A DNA stretch of 64,000 bases from Ricinus communis (Eukaryota > Streptophyta > Magnoliopsida > Malpighiales > Euphorbiaceae): positions 31,562,802 through 31,626,801 of the forward strand of contig NC_063258.1 in NCBI RefSeq assembly GCF_019578655.1. The letters run 5' to 3'. Every line of letters starts with the position of its first letter. Position 1 is the stretch's first letter. The notes beneath the pieces are model-generated. The model worked only from the letters and a program-made list of their open reading frames with translations. It had not been told where the DNA came from and made no database searches. Positions 53,819 to 64,000 of the stretch are shown piece by piece. The translations under genes were made by a program, and so were the position numbers.

Positions 53819-55450
53819 TTGATCCGAGCTGAAGAGAATAGGCGAGAAGTCATGTTGGAGCCTAAAACATTAGAAGGGTCAGCAATGATTTCTACAAAGT
53901 CAAACAATAAGAAAGCAAGGATAGGTAATGGGATACAGAGTCAAATAAAGACACAGTTTGGTGCACATATTGCAAAAAAACCACGCAAAACGCAAGAGGA
54001 TTGTTTCAAACTCTATGGGAAGGAACAAGTCCTTAACCGTAAAGGAGGATTTAAAGGAGGAAAAGCCCACTTAGCTGACAGAGAAGACCAAACTCAAGAA
54101 AAATCCAACCAGGCTGGTATAGGAGAATTCAAAAAAGAAAAAATTGAAACGATAAGAAACCTCCTAAATTCCCTTGAAAAGTCCTCTAGTACATGTTCAC
54201 TGGCTCAATCAGGTAAGTATCTTAACTCTTATGCTTTAAGTGCCTCAAGCATGTCTTCTCTAGGCTCTTGGGTCATCGACTCAGGAGCTACTGACCACAT
54301 GACTCATAGCCCAATCAGATTTAGAACATACAACCCATGTCCTAGAAATAGAAAAGTTACTGTTGCTGATGAATCTCCTGTAACTGTTGTAGGCCAAGGA
54401 ATAGTAAATCTATCAAATACTTTGTCCCTAAATAATGTGTTGCATGTTCCTAAATTGTCCTCCAATCTCATATCCATCCATCAAATTACCAAGGATCTAA
54501 ACTGTAAAGTAACCTTCTATTCTACTCATTGTGTTTTTCAGGATTTGATTACTGGGAGGACGATTGGACTTGCTAAGGTGAAAGATAGCTTTATTACCTT
54601 GAGGAAATGAGTGGCAACAAGGAGAACAAGAATCAATCATCCCTCATATGCTCTTCAAGTAAACATGTCTCGTAATAAATATGAAATTTGGCTTTATCAT
54701 TTTTGTTTTGGTCATCCATCTTTTATTCTACTTAAAAGCATGTTTCCTTCACTTTTTAAAAATGAAGATGTTAGTAATTTTCATTGTGATACATGTGAAA
54801 TTGCTAAACATCACAGATTTTCATTTCCATTGAGTAATATAAGATCTACTAGACCTTTCTCCTTGATGTATACCAATATTTGGAGGCCTTGTAGAGTTTT
54901 TAGTATTTCTGGAGCAAAATGGTTTGTCACATTCATTGATGATTGTACTAGAACTACATGGTTGTTTCTTATGAAAGAAAAATTAGAAGTACACAGTATT
55001 TTTCCAATGTTTCATAAAATGATTTACACAAAATTTGAAAATTTGATTAAAAAAGTAAGATCTGACAATGCAACAGACTACTTCAATTAAGTTCTCTCAT
55101 CCTTTTTCCAAAAAGAGGGTATAATACACGAGTCATCTTATATAGAAACACCCCAACAAAATGGGATTGCTGAACGAAAAAATAGACATTTACTCAATGT
55201 GACACGAGTAATTTTGATTCAACAGTTCCAAAAACCTTTTTGGGGGAGGCTGTTTTAACTGCTACACATTTGATAAATAGAGTACCTTCCAAAGTGCTAA
55301 ATAATCAGAGTCTCGCTGCTGCTCTTTCTGTTTTTTACCCTAATTTTAATGTCTCTTGCAAACTGTCCCAAATGTGTTTGGTTGTGTTGCTTTTGTACAT
55401 GTTCATGCACACTAAAGAGGGAAACTTGATCTAAGAGCTTTAAAATGTAT
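53819..55450 (+). pseudogene. Protease and integrase remnant of copia element 2
   Basis: The frame to 54610 carries the aspartic protease motif WVIDSGATDHM (about 54268-54300). The following frame to 55090 carries the integrase zinc-binding His/Cys array (HFCFGHPS and HCDTCEIAKH) and the start of the core (FIDDCTRTTWLFLMKEK). Stops at 54608 and 55088 and further breaks down to about 55430 disrupt the core. It cannot be translated as a working enzyme. Confidence 0.8.
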
Positions 55451-55929
55451 TTTTGTGGGATACTCAAACGCAAAGAAAGGATACAAGTGTTATCATCCAC
55501 CTTTAATTTTTTTTTTTTACCTCTACGGATGTCACATTTGTTGAAAATGAGCCTTACTTTCAAAGTAGCAATCCTCATCTCCAAGGGGAGAGTTCTTAGG
55601 AAAATAAGGAATTTCTCCTTGATTTTCAAAGTCCCACATCCAACTTGAAGTCTTTCAAACTTGATGATACACTTAACTCCAAAGGAGAATATGCCAACAG
55701 TGAACCTGAACCTAAATTTGAATTTGAAGATGAACATGCTAGTAAAGAAATTGAACCTGATCTTAGAGCTGAGGGAAAAACTGGTTTAAATCCTACTACA
55801 CCACTCAAGGTCTACTCAAGGAAGAAAGTTCATATTTATGAACCTGTGCAAGTCCAAGAATCTGAACCAGAATCAGGTATTGAAAATTTTGCTCCTTTGT
55901 GTGTTCAATCTAACTCTATTCCTTCAGAA

Positions 55930-57490
55930 GGCCCCGCGTCATTCCTACCCGGTCCTTGGTTTACGTTCGCTTTAGAGCAGGATGATTCCAAAGTAGATGC
56001 TCTCGGCCGCCCCTGACCTAATAAGAACGATTATCCTTATGACCAAACAAGGACCAGCTTACTTCTCAAGCGAGAGTTCCACGATCTCGACCAGCAACTT
56101 GTTGAGAGTAAGGGCATCCAAGCTTGCCCAACCTAGTCAAGGGGGTCGGTGGCAGGTGGGACATAGACGATAGAGGTAGTCTCTGCTGTCTCTTTAGTCT
56201 GATCCAACTTCAAAGAAATTAGAACTGATGGGGTCACAAGGCATTAAAAGATCGGTTCTGAAAGAATTGCTCAGAGGAGTTATCAACCTCAGAATCATTC
56301 CTATTTTGGAAAACCACACGGAAAGAAAGATAGGAGAAAGTGACTGCGCTGGAAGAGATTGAGGGGCAAGTGCCCATGTCTCTCAGGAAGATGCAAGTAA
56401 GGCAATTCCTCTAGGATCATGAACTAGCAATGAGAAGCTGACGATCATAAGTTGCTGGTGCAGCCAATGAGTCAGTCAACGGAGCTAATGTTCAAAAGTT
56501 GCAAGGAAAGCCTTGTCCCCAATGGTTAGGAAAGCTGGTAGAGCTCACGATCAAGGATTTGCCGGCGAAGCCATGTCAAGAGCTTTTAATGGAGCCATCA
56601 TGCCCTAACTACGAAATAGAGGAGCATGCCCGCCTATGGAATCATATCAATTTCTAAAGAGATTCTGGAAAGCCAAGACATGCACGCGGGTGGGAGGAAT
56701 CGAACTGATTGATATCAAATCGGGCTCACAGCAAATCCAAGGGCAAACCCTTCCTATTGCACAAGCCTATCCAATAACAGCCAGGTATCAATCAGCTTTC
56801 AAGCCATCGAGTTTCAATCTTAAGCTAAGCCCCCTGTCTTTTATGAAAAATTCTTAGCTGATCTAGTTCAATTGGTAAGCTAGGGATTGCTGGTTCTATG
56901 TCCAAAGCTAGCTCTAGGAGAATTTCTGAACCTATTTTCTATGGCTTAAGGAAGGGCAGCAAGCACTAGCAAGGAAGTGGAAGGAGAGACTTTCTTTGTT
57001 TTTTAAACTAACTTAACATTTCCAAAGCGTGGATTTTTTAATATAAGGCGCGTTAGCGCTTTCGTTTTCAATAAGGACATTTAGGCTTTACTAAAGGGCT
57101 TTTTTCTCAGTGTGCGCAGCCCTATACAAAGGGCGTTTCCTTTCAAATGACAACTGCCTCTTCCTGCTGCGAGGGCGTTGCACGAAACCAAACCGCCCCC
57201 CACCTGATCAAGTACCAGTTGCTTCGCTGGTAGGCCTATTTAGGTTAGGGGGCATTATCCCTCAGTTCTTACCCCCAGGTTGCAGGTAGCCCAAAAGCTT
57301 CGATTTGTCAAAGCTGCGCTAAAAGATGTCCGGGACGGATGCGACTTCTTCTAACGCTAGAAGACCACAAGAATATACCCGGGACCAGAGCATGTCGTGA
57401 AAGAAGCACACTGGGCGGGCGTGCTTCGACTGTGTCTCCGGGGCACAGTTGAATGTAGATATCATAAACACGAGGTGCAGGATACCAGGC
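55930..57490. other. Organelle-like (probably mitochondrial) DNA insert within copia element 2
   Basis: Copia-like coding similarity stops near 55930 and resumes near 57492. The text in between is markedly richer in G and C (57181-57240 has 33 G/C of 60), has no copia motif and no long conserved frame, and contains GCGCGTTAGCGCTTTCG (57047-57063), a style of sequence common in plant mitochondrial spacers. No mitochondrial gene was identified. Origin is inferred from composition and text style; a different nuclear insertion is possible. Confidence 0.45.
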
Positions 57491-57491
57491 C

Positions 57492-59121
57492 GAGAAAAGG
57501 AACACGAGAATGCACTAAGCATCCAATCTCAAATTTTATGTCCTTCCATAGACTCTTTCCACAACATAGAACTTTTCTTACCACCATCAACTCCATTTCA
57601 ATCCCACAAACACTACAAGAGGCACTTAGAAATAAGAACTGGTTACAAGCTATGAAAGAGGAGATGAATGCCCTAGAAAGAAATAAGACTTGGGAAATTG
57701 TAAACCTGCCTAAAAGAAAGAAAACTGTGGGGTGTAAGTGGGTGTTTACTTTGAAATATAAAGCCGATGATTCATTAGAAAGGCATAAAGCTCGATTGGT
57801 CGCAAAAGGATATACACAGACATATGGGGTAGATTACCAAGAGACCTTTGCACCCGTAGCAAAAATGAATATTGTGCCTGTTCTTTTGTCTTTAGCTGCT
57901 AACTTTGGTTGGTGTTTACATTAATTTGATGTTAAGAATGCGCTCTTACATAGGGACTTAGAAGAAGAGATGTACATGGAACCTCCACTGGGTTTTAATG
58001 AAATGTCTATTGAAAAGAAAGTGTGCAGGTTAAGAAAAGCTTTATATGGATTAAAACAATCACCAATGGCTTGGTTCAGAAGATTTACTAAAATGATGCT
58101 AGCAATGCAGTACAAACAAAGTCAAGGAAATCATACCTTGTTCATAAAACATTCAAAAGGAGTTATAGCTCTGCTTATGTATGTAGATGACATCATCATC
58201 ACCGGGAATGATCAAATTGAAAGAGAAACACTAAAAAAGTGCTTAGCAAAGGAGTTCAAAATTAAAGAACATGGGAGGCTGAAGTATTTTTTTGGGAATT
58301 GAGGTGACATACTCAAGTAAAGGCATCCTTATTTCCCAACAAAAGTATGTCTTAGACTTGCTTAAAGAAACAGACAATCTTAGATGCAAGGCAGCAAACA
58401 CACCCATTGAGCCTAACTTGACATTGAGTGAAGAAAAGGACGATAAGTAAGGGAAGATATTAGTGGTTGGTTGGAAAACTAATATACTTATCCCATACAA
58501 GGCTGGACAATAGCATTTGCTGTAAATATAGTAAGCCAATTTATGCATAATCTAAAAGAGAAACATTTGCAGGTTGTCAACAAAATTTTGTCCTATCTCA
58601 AAAGGACATCGGGTAGAGGAATTTTGTTCAAGAAAAATGAAGAATTACTCATTAAGGCATATATCGATGCTGATTATACAAGTTTTGTTGTAGATCGTAG
58701 ATCAACTTTAGGATATTGTACATTCCTTGGTGGGAACCTAGTGACATGGAGGAGTAAGAAACAATCGGTTGTTACAAGATCAAGTGTTGAAGCAGAGTTT
58801 AGGATTATGGCTCATGGAGTTTGTGAATTGCTATGACTCAAAATAATACTTGATGACCTTAAAATCAAGTGGGAAGGACCTATGAAACTCTATTGCAATA
58901 ACAAGTTTGCCATCAACATTGCACATAATCTAGTGCAACATGATCGCACAAAACACATCAAAGTAGACAGACACTTTATTAAAAAAAAGCTGGACAATGA
59001 CATTATTTGCACTCTATATACAACATCAAATGATCAATTGGCAGATGTCTTAACTAAGGGAATGCCTACTTCCAACTTTGAAGACATTACATACAAGATG
59101 GGAATGAAAAATATCTATTGA
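57492..59121 (+). pseudogene. Reverse transcriptase and RNase H remnant of copia element 2
   Basis: RT motifs are clear: KWVFTLKYKAD, ARLVAKGYTQTYGVDYQETF, DVKNALLH, ALYGLKQSP and the catalytic YVDDIIITG (about 58180-58206). RNase H follows with AYIDADYTS, SSVEAEFRIM, TKHIKVDRHFI and DQLADVLTKGMP. A stop at 57922, a frame change near 58300 and further stops around 58447-58530 and 58834 break it. Confidence 0.88.
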
Positions 59122-59137
59122 CCATTTTGAGGAAGAG

Positions 59138-59389
59138 TGTTGAAAATCTAAAATATTTTTCCTGTACAGTTATAAAATCTATGTATATCCCATGATTTCT
59201 GCTTTATTTTAGGTTAGAATAATTTACTTCTAATGTATTTTAGGATAGAATAAATTAACTCCTAATTTTTGGGAGTTTACAGATTTTATAGAATTGACAA
59301 AATTCAACTTCCATTTGTATAAATATTGCACAGCCTGGGCCTAGAATAATATATAACAAAAGCAATTCAGTTCTCTTTGTTTTTGTTCA
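59138..59389 (+). repeat. 3' LTR of copia element 2
   Basis: Starts TGTTGAAAATC and ends TTGTTCA, preceded by a purine tract and followed by the target duplication GTAAT at 59390-59394. Confidence 0.92.
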
Positions 59390-59407
59390 GTAATTCCTCT
59401 AATGCAT

Positions 59408-62130
59408 CTAGGAGCAATCTCCATTCCTCAAACTTTGCAACAGATCCAAGTATCCCAAGCATTCGGGCCTAATAAACCTGCAATGCATGCGAATATATTA
59501 GAATTCTAAACGAATAATCACACTTCTGCAGGTGTGTTTATTAATTCGTGGCACGTCCAGATCAATTAATAAGTATGAAACGATTATCAGTCTAGTTAAA
59601 ACAGCTTACAATGATAAAGGAATTTCATCACATAAATGGGGAACTGTTCCTCCTTTTAATAATTAAAGAACTAAGCTGGACAATAAATGAGTGTGTGAGA
59701 AGTGAACTTCCATCTAATTTACATGAATATCAATGATTTGTAATACTGGAATAAATTGAGGGAAATTCAATATTCAAAATGGCGTATGAGTTAAACGTTG
59801 CAATTTGACAAATTTGCGTGCTCTCTATTATAAAATTACTAATCACAGTAGGTTTCTCTGCACTTCATATGGAACTAAAAGAGGTACAAACTCGGTTCAC
59901 GCTTAAGGATTCATCAAAGGGAAAGAAAGCAACACAATTTTAGATGTGGAGACAGAAGAAATGTCCATCTTTGATCATTTTGTCATTATCCAACGGTTTC
60001 CGAATAAAATCCCTCAACATTGTAATCCCTTAACAGTGTTTTCAAAGAATCAACAAGAATTGAGCTAGATGCGCTTGGAAAACTGTGAACTACCACTTCC
60101 CATAGGGAAAAGGGCTCTCTCGATATCCTTCTCGTCAGAACTCTTAAAAGAAATCATGTAATTCAATTTGGGCATTTTAGTAACAACACTTCAAATACGA
60201 ATCCTTTTTTAACTATTTAAATTTAATATTGACAACTCATAATTGTGAATCTCCGTAACTAAATATTTGAACCTATTTATTAGATATATATAAGAAAATT
60301 CTTAGTGTTCTTTTGGCCTTAGTAGCTGCTAGAAGTAGGTAAAAGATGCGTGCACGTGCAGGAAAACGGAATGAGCTTTCAGTTGGCTAGGGATAAAATC
60401 TTTTAGCGTCCCATATTCTTTTGATCATAGCATGAGTAGTAATAAGATTTTATGTCCTTTTTTCTAAAAAACAAAATGACTAACTGATCTGAAAATGACA
60501 AACTAAAAGGGTTCAAACAAACTGCCGAAACAATAGAGAAGAAATACCCATGCCGAAATAGGAAATGAATGATGACAAGAGAGCAATTTGACTTGAAAAA
60601 TTCTGTCCTCCTTACAACATTTGCAACATTTTTCACAGGGATCAATTGGAAACTCTCCACTTCTCCATCTGCCATAGTTTGAAGATATTATGTAGGATAG
60701 ATAAGATGACGAAGTAACAAACAGAAATGGGATGCAATTCCCAAATTAGTAAGCAAATTTGCTTATAGTTAGCTTTTAGTTATAACCTTAGCTGATCTAA
60801 AAGCAAGAAGAGCTTCAAGGTTACCTTGATTCTTAGGTATAAAACCATCGGGAAGTTTCAAATCATAACAAAATAGAACATCTCTCTTGTATCTATATTC
60901 TTCGATATCCATGTAAGAAACAGCACCAACTGGTATGGCTCTGAAAGTGAAATAATTAACAGTCGTCACACAGAGATTGTGCCAGAATCAAAAAGATTAA
61001 TCTAGGATGCAAATCTGCAATGCCAAGGATTGACTTCCTAGCTGATAGAATACAAGGCATGTGATAAATATTTTAAGCTTATCTAAGTTTCCTGATGCAG
61101 GAAGACTCTCTTACTTGAAGAACAAGCTTTCCAACTGCCTTTCCTAGAAGCATCTTCTTTAAAGAGACCAGATTTTCTCATCTCTCTACTTTAGCTAGAA
61201 TTAGACTTTATTGAACATGCATTTGATAATTCAGTTGCTACAGATAACTTACTTATGCGAAATTGATCGAGGTATTCCTGCTTCCTCTTCACATTCCTTG
61301 ATAACATTCTCTTCACAGGAGATCCCATGAGGCTGCCATCAACACAATGGAAATGTCAGATAAGAGTTGGCTTAGAAATAAAGGAAGCTTTACAGGCAGC
61401 CTTGTTTAAAACCATCATTCTATTTAAAAGGTCTAAATCATTATGCTCCATCCAGTTTCCATTAGAAAAACATGATCCTACAAATATTGCATCAAAGAAT
61501 ATTTCAACCTTACTCAGGTTTAACATAAGCAATTTATGGTCAAATCTCAGTTCAATCTTGCATGCTCAGGGTCTCACCAAAAGCATTGTCATCATAATGT
61601 TATCCAGCTTCCTAAGGTTTAAGCATTATATGTTCTCAGCTTGCTTCTTAATCTTAATCCATCAAGATAACACAAGTTGTTCCATTGCTTGATTAGAAAA
61701 AGAAGTATCTTTCCAATGTAGAAAACATAAATACATTTAGTCATCAACAAGACTAAACATTCTAAAGAAGATAAGAGAGAAAACAAAATTTTGGGTAGAA
61801 ACATGTGAAAATAGAGTTATAATAGTTAGTGACAAACCAATCCTCCAGCAACCAGATGATCAAGCATCCCTGGATAAGTAGGTTTCACTCCACTTCTCTT
61901 TCCTATCCATAGAAATTTCTCTCCATCTCTTTCAACAAAGCCATTCATGTGAATTCCATACACCTGTTCTCAGCATTCAAAATAAAAATCTATAATAAAT
62001 ATACAAAGAAGCTACATTATTCAATAATATATTAAAAGCAGAAATATACCTTTATGCCGAAATAAGGAGCTGCAGCACGTTCCAAGGAAAAATAGACAGG
62101 CGAGCCAAATGAGGATACCACAGGGTAAAG
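59408..62130 (-). CDS. Nudix hydrolase of the NUDT20/NUDT24 type, C-terminal part (5' end outside the window)
   Basis: Six minus-strand exons in transcription order: 62130-62050, 61963-61838, 61332-61250, 60940-60825, 60668-60548, 59477-59408. They sum to 597 bases (198 residues plus stop) with continuous phase. The protein reads LYPVVSSFGSPVYFSLERAA, APYFGIKVYGIHMNG, FLWIGKRS, PGMLDHLVAGGL, PHGISCEENVIKECEEEAGI (variant Nudix box, core KECEEEAGI), AIPVGAVSYMDIEEYRYKRD, DGEVESFQLIPVKNVANVV and GYLDLLQSLRNGDCS. This is the DUF4743-Nudix family (plastid-targeted in Arabidopsis NUDT20/24), which in other organisms hydrolyses oxidised thiamine diphosphates. The N-terminal exons, expected to encode the transit peptide and most of DUF4743, are not found before copia element 3 begins near 62400, so they must lie beyond 64000. 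The donor of the 61250 exon was chosen for frame; a GTAAGT four bases earlier is the competitor. Confidence 0.88.
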
Positions 62131-62335
62131 CTGATTTATTAAACCAATGACATTCAAATCAATAAATAATCTTTAATTGCATACCAATCAAGAATGAGAA
62201 TAGATACACAAAATTTATACTGATGGTAATCATATTCCAAGTTATTGAAGTGTAAGAATTTGCAGAGTTGTTCATTGAGCTTATTAAATACATCATCACC
62301 GCCTCTCTCCTTTTTTCTAGAATTATCTAGTTAAA

Positions 62336-62360
62336 ATAATAAATAAATAAATAAATAAAA
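62336..62360. repeat. (AAAT)n microsatellite in a Nudix intron
   Basis: Several AAAT/ATAA units in a row just outside copia element 3. Confidence 0.8.
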
Positions 62361-62399
62361 AAGAGAAAGAGCAAAAGAGGACTAAGGAAACTAAATAAT

Positions 62400-62649
62400 T
62401 GGTGGTATGAATGAGTAAAGTTGGTAATAACCAACTTTCCTAGGCTATTTAGGGAGTCATGCTCCTCATTTGTGTGAGTGGAAAAGTCCCTACAAATCTA
62501 ATGGGAGGTGTGTGCAGTAGTGTAAGATTGTGGGTATTAGAGGGTTGTGCTAGTGTGCTTTGTAGTACAAATATTTTGTACTAAATTTCTGTTTAATATA
62601 ATAGACATCTTTTATGTACAATCAAGTCCTCCTCCATATAAATTCAACA
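62400..62649 (+). repeat. Probable 5' LTR of copia element 3
   Basis: About 250 bases, ending TTCAACA two bases before the primer site. It contains the inverted repeat AAAGTTGG-TAATAA-CCAACTTT at 62417-62438. The start is uncertain by tens of bases. Confidence 0.5.
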
Positions 62650-62651
62650 AG

Positions 62652-62663
62652 TGGTATCAGAGC
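62652..62663 (+). other. Primer binding site of copia element 3
   Basis: TGGTATCAGAGC, the same site as in elements 1 and 2. Confidence 0.8.
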
Positions 62664-62857
62664 GGGACAATCAAGGTCCGTGTTTTGAGAGTTGTTCGAG
62701 ATCGAATCACAAAGTGTCCTAAGGAGTAATTATCTCGTGCACAGTCAAGAAATACTGTGAAGCCGGTTGCTTGCTTGGTTGAGAGGAATATCAAGTTACG
62801 AGATGGACCTCACAGTGGAATGTGAAGAAGTTGAATAATTATAATTAGAGAGCGTGA

Positions 62858-63720
62858 TTGATGTGTTTGGAGTCGTATCTCCAAAGTCAAGATCTGCGAG
62901 AGGTAGTTGGCGGAAGCGAGAGTACGCCACCTCAAGAGGAGAACGTCGAAGCTTTAAGAAAATGGAGGATCAAGACTGAAAAAGCAATGTTCGCGATCAA
63001 GGTAACGATTGAAGAAGAAATGCTTGAACATATCAGGTACGCATTCACACCTAAAGAAGCTTGTGATATTTTAGCCCCGTGTTTTTCTAAGAAAAATGAA
63101 ATGAGATTATAAAATTTAGAGACTAAGTTAACGTTAGTTAGACAAGGTGAATCACCAATTAATCAGTATTTTACAAAAATTAAGTCTTTATGTCGGCAGA
63201 TATCAGAATTAGATCTAACATCTCAAATTAGTGAAGATAGAATGCGGAGAATTATTATCTATAGAATTAAACCAGAATATAGAAGTTTTATTACGGCAGT
63301 TCAGGGATGGCCTAAACCACCATCACTTTAGGAGTTAGAATATTTATTAGCTAATCAAGAGACGTTAGTTAAAGAAATAGCTGGAGTTTCAATAAAAGGT
63401 GAGACAAATAAGGAAGCATTGTTTAGCAACTATGGAAGAAATTCCAAAGGCAGTTATTATAGAAGAATCTATGAAGGTAACAAGTCTAATTTAGAAGAAG
63501 ATAGAAATAGCAGGTGGTGGAAAGGTGACAGTTCATATTTAGGAGAGCTCAACAACGTCAAGAGCTGGAGGACAAGCAAGATAAAAGATCTAGGCGATGT
63601 GATATTGAATGCTATAATTATGGCAAACAAGGCCATTATGCTCGAGACTGTCGATATAAAAGAGCCTAAGTAAATGTAGCAACATCTGCTCGACCTCAAG
63701 TTCAAAGTGAAGGGGAATAG
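62858..63720 (+). pseudogene. gag remnant of copia element 3
   Basis: The reading starts around MCLESYLQSQDLRE and continues with ALRKWRIKTEKAMFAIK, SPINQYFTKIKSLCRQI and LEYLLANQETLVKE, typical of UBN2-type copia gag. Stops at 63110 and 63330 interrupt it. A zinc-knuckle-like CYNYGKQGHYARDC (63613-63654, another frame) has Tyr in place of the second Cys. Downstream acidic text to the window end may be the region before protease. Confidence 0.7.
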
Positions 63721-64000
63721 GACTCTGACATCCAAGCATCATGTGTCATCGAAGAAGCAATAAAAGATAATGAGGTTTCATATTTTACAGATAGTGATGA
63801 TGAATGGGACGTATTGGCATCCTCAACTACATCAAACTATCTTGAAGAATCGTGCGAAAGTGAAAAAGAGAGGGACATGATAGAATCAAGTTTATATGAA
63901 GAGTTTCCATTGGAAGAAGAATTCAATTATGAAGAAAAATTTCAGGTCCAAATAAATACAAATGCCGACAAAGAAATGATAGAAGTATATATGCTGAACT

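Larger units (their letters stand above)
52748..59389 (+). mobile_element. Full-length but decayed Ty1/copia LTR retrotransposon, element 2
   Basis: The element is 6,642 bp long with LTRs at 52748-53004 and 59138-59389, a TGGTATCAGAGC primer site directly after the 5' LTR, a purine tract GAGGAAGAG before the 3' LTR and a perfect 5-bp target duplication GTAAT (52743-52747 and 59390-59394). Order gag, protease, integrase, RT, RNase H is that of copia. Stop codons and frameshifts interrupt every domain. The LTRs differ at about 21 positions plus one 5-base indel by hand count, so it is much older than element 1. About 1.5 kb of unrelated, GC-richer sequence sits between integrase and RT. It fills the gap between the hydrolase-like gene and the convergent Nudix gene. 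Confidence 0.93.
62400..64000 (+). mobile_element. Ty1/copia retrotransposon element 3, cut by the right window edge
   Basis: A primer binding site TGGTATCAGAGC (62652-62663) follows an LTR-like block ending TTCAACA (62649). A decayed gag reading then runs to the edge. The LTR start at about 62400 (TGGTGGTATGAATG) is a guess because the 3' LTR is outside the window. The element lies on the opposite strand to the Nudix gene, in the intron upstream of its exon at 62050-62130. Confidence 0.75.

Noticed and set aside
56855..56920. tRNA-like text (GATCTAGTTCAATTGGTAAG) in the organelle-like insert
   Set aside because: Resembles a D-arm, but no matching acceptor stem, anticodon arm or T-arm could be folded.
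57308..57522. Two overlapping minus-strand frames in the organelle-like insert, considered as a mitochondrial gene piece
   Set aside because: No match to a mitochondrial protein I could recall with confidence. Overlapping frames in GC-richer DNA are expected by chance.

Overview
The window is nuclear DNA of a flowering plant, almost certainly a eudicot. It has AT-rich intergenic DNA, GT-AG introns of roughly 80 to 2,400 bases, telo-box and CT-rich leaders, Ty1/copia retrotransposons primed by an initiator-tRNA-Met-type site, and protein families found only in plants (VIN3-like, DLK2, DUF538, HCF101). The species cannot be read from the sequence. A woody rosid would fit, but that is only an impression. 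All exon boundaries below were placed by hand from splice consensus, reading-frame continuity and family recall. None has been checked by alignment or RNA.

Layout, left to right: (1) 540-6383 (+), a Barentsz/MLN51-type exon-junction-complex gene whose first exon is broken by a 2.4 kb internally deleted copia element (843-3255, 5-bp target duplication). (2) 6384-11601, a gene-poor AT-rich spacer with diverged repeats and an LTR-like block. (3) 11602-12567 (+), a short HMA-domain protein of the NaKR type. (4) A second AT-rich spacer sharing a dispersed repeat with the first. (5) 16703-17167 (+), a secreted DUF538 protein. (6) 23429-28515 (+), VIL1/VRN5, a PHD-FNIII-VID Polycomb accessory protein, whose leader holds GA/CT and telo-box motifs. 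(7) 30005-36039 (+), HCF101, the plastid Fe-S carrier/scaffold, 16 exons. (8) An 8 kb intergenic region with several short tandem duplications. (9) 44189-46522 (+), DLK2, an alpha/beta hydrolase of the strigolactone/karrikin receptor family. (10) 48047-52203 (+), a mitochondrial 3-hydroxyisobutyryl-CoA hydrolase-like gene. (11) 52748-59389, an older 6.6 kb copia element that itself carries about 1.5 kb of organelle-like DNA. (12) 59408-62130 (-), the 3' part of a Nudix hydrolase gene of the NUDT20/24 type, continuing beyond the window. (13) About 62400-64000, a third copia element, lying inside an intron of that Nudix gene and running off the right edge.

The genes do not form a pathway. They are ordinary, separately transcribed plant genes. 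The most interesting point is in the hydrolase-like gene. Two alternative third exons (48605-48669 and 48858-48910) both encode the segment starting at the AGxD active-site turn. Frame arithmetic shows that exactly one of them must be used: skipping both or keeping both meets a stop at once. That predicts two enzyme forms differing at the active site. Other points worth checking are the young copia insertion into the MLN51 exon, the organelle-like insert nested in the second copia, the retroelements bracketing the Nudix gene, two frame-supported GC-AG introns, and a PRE-like motif cluster in the leader of a Polycomb accessory gene.
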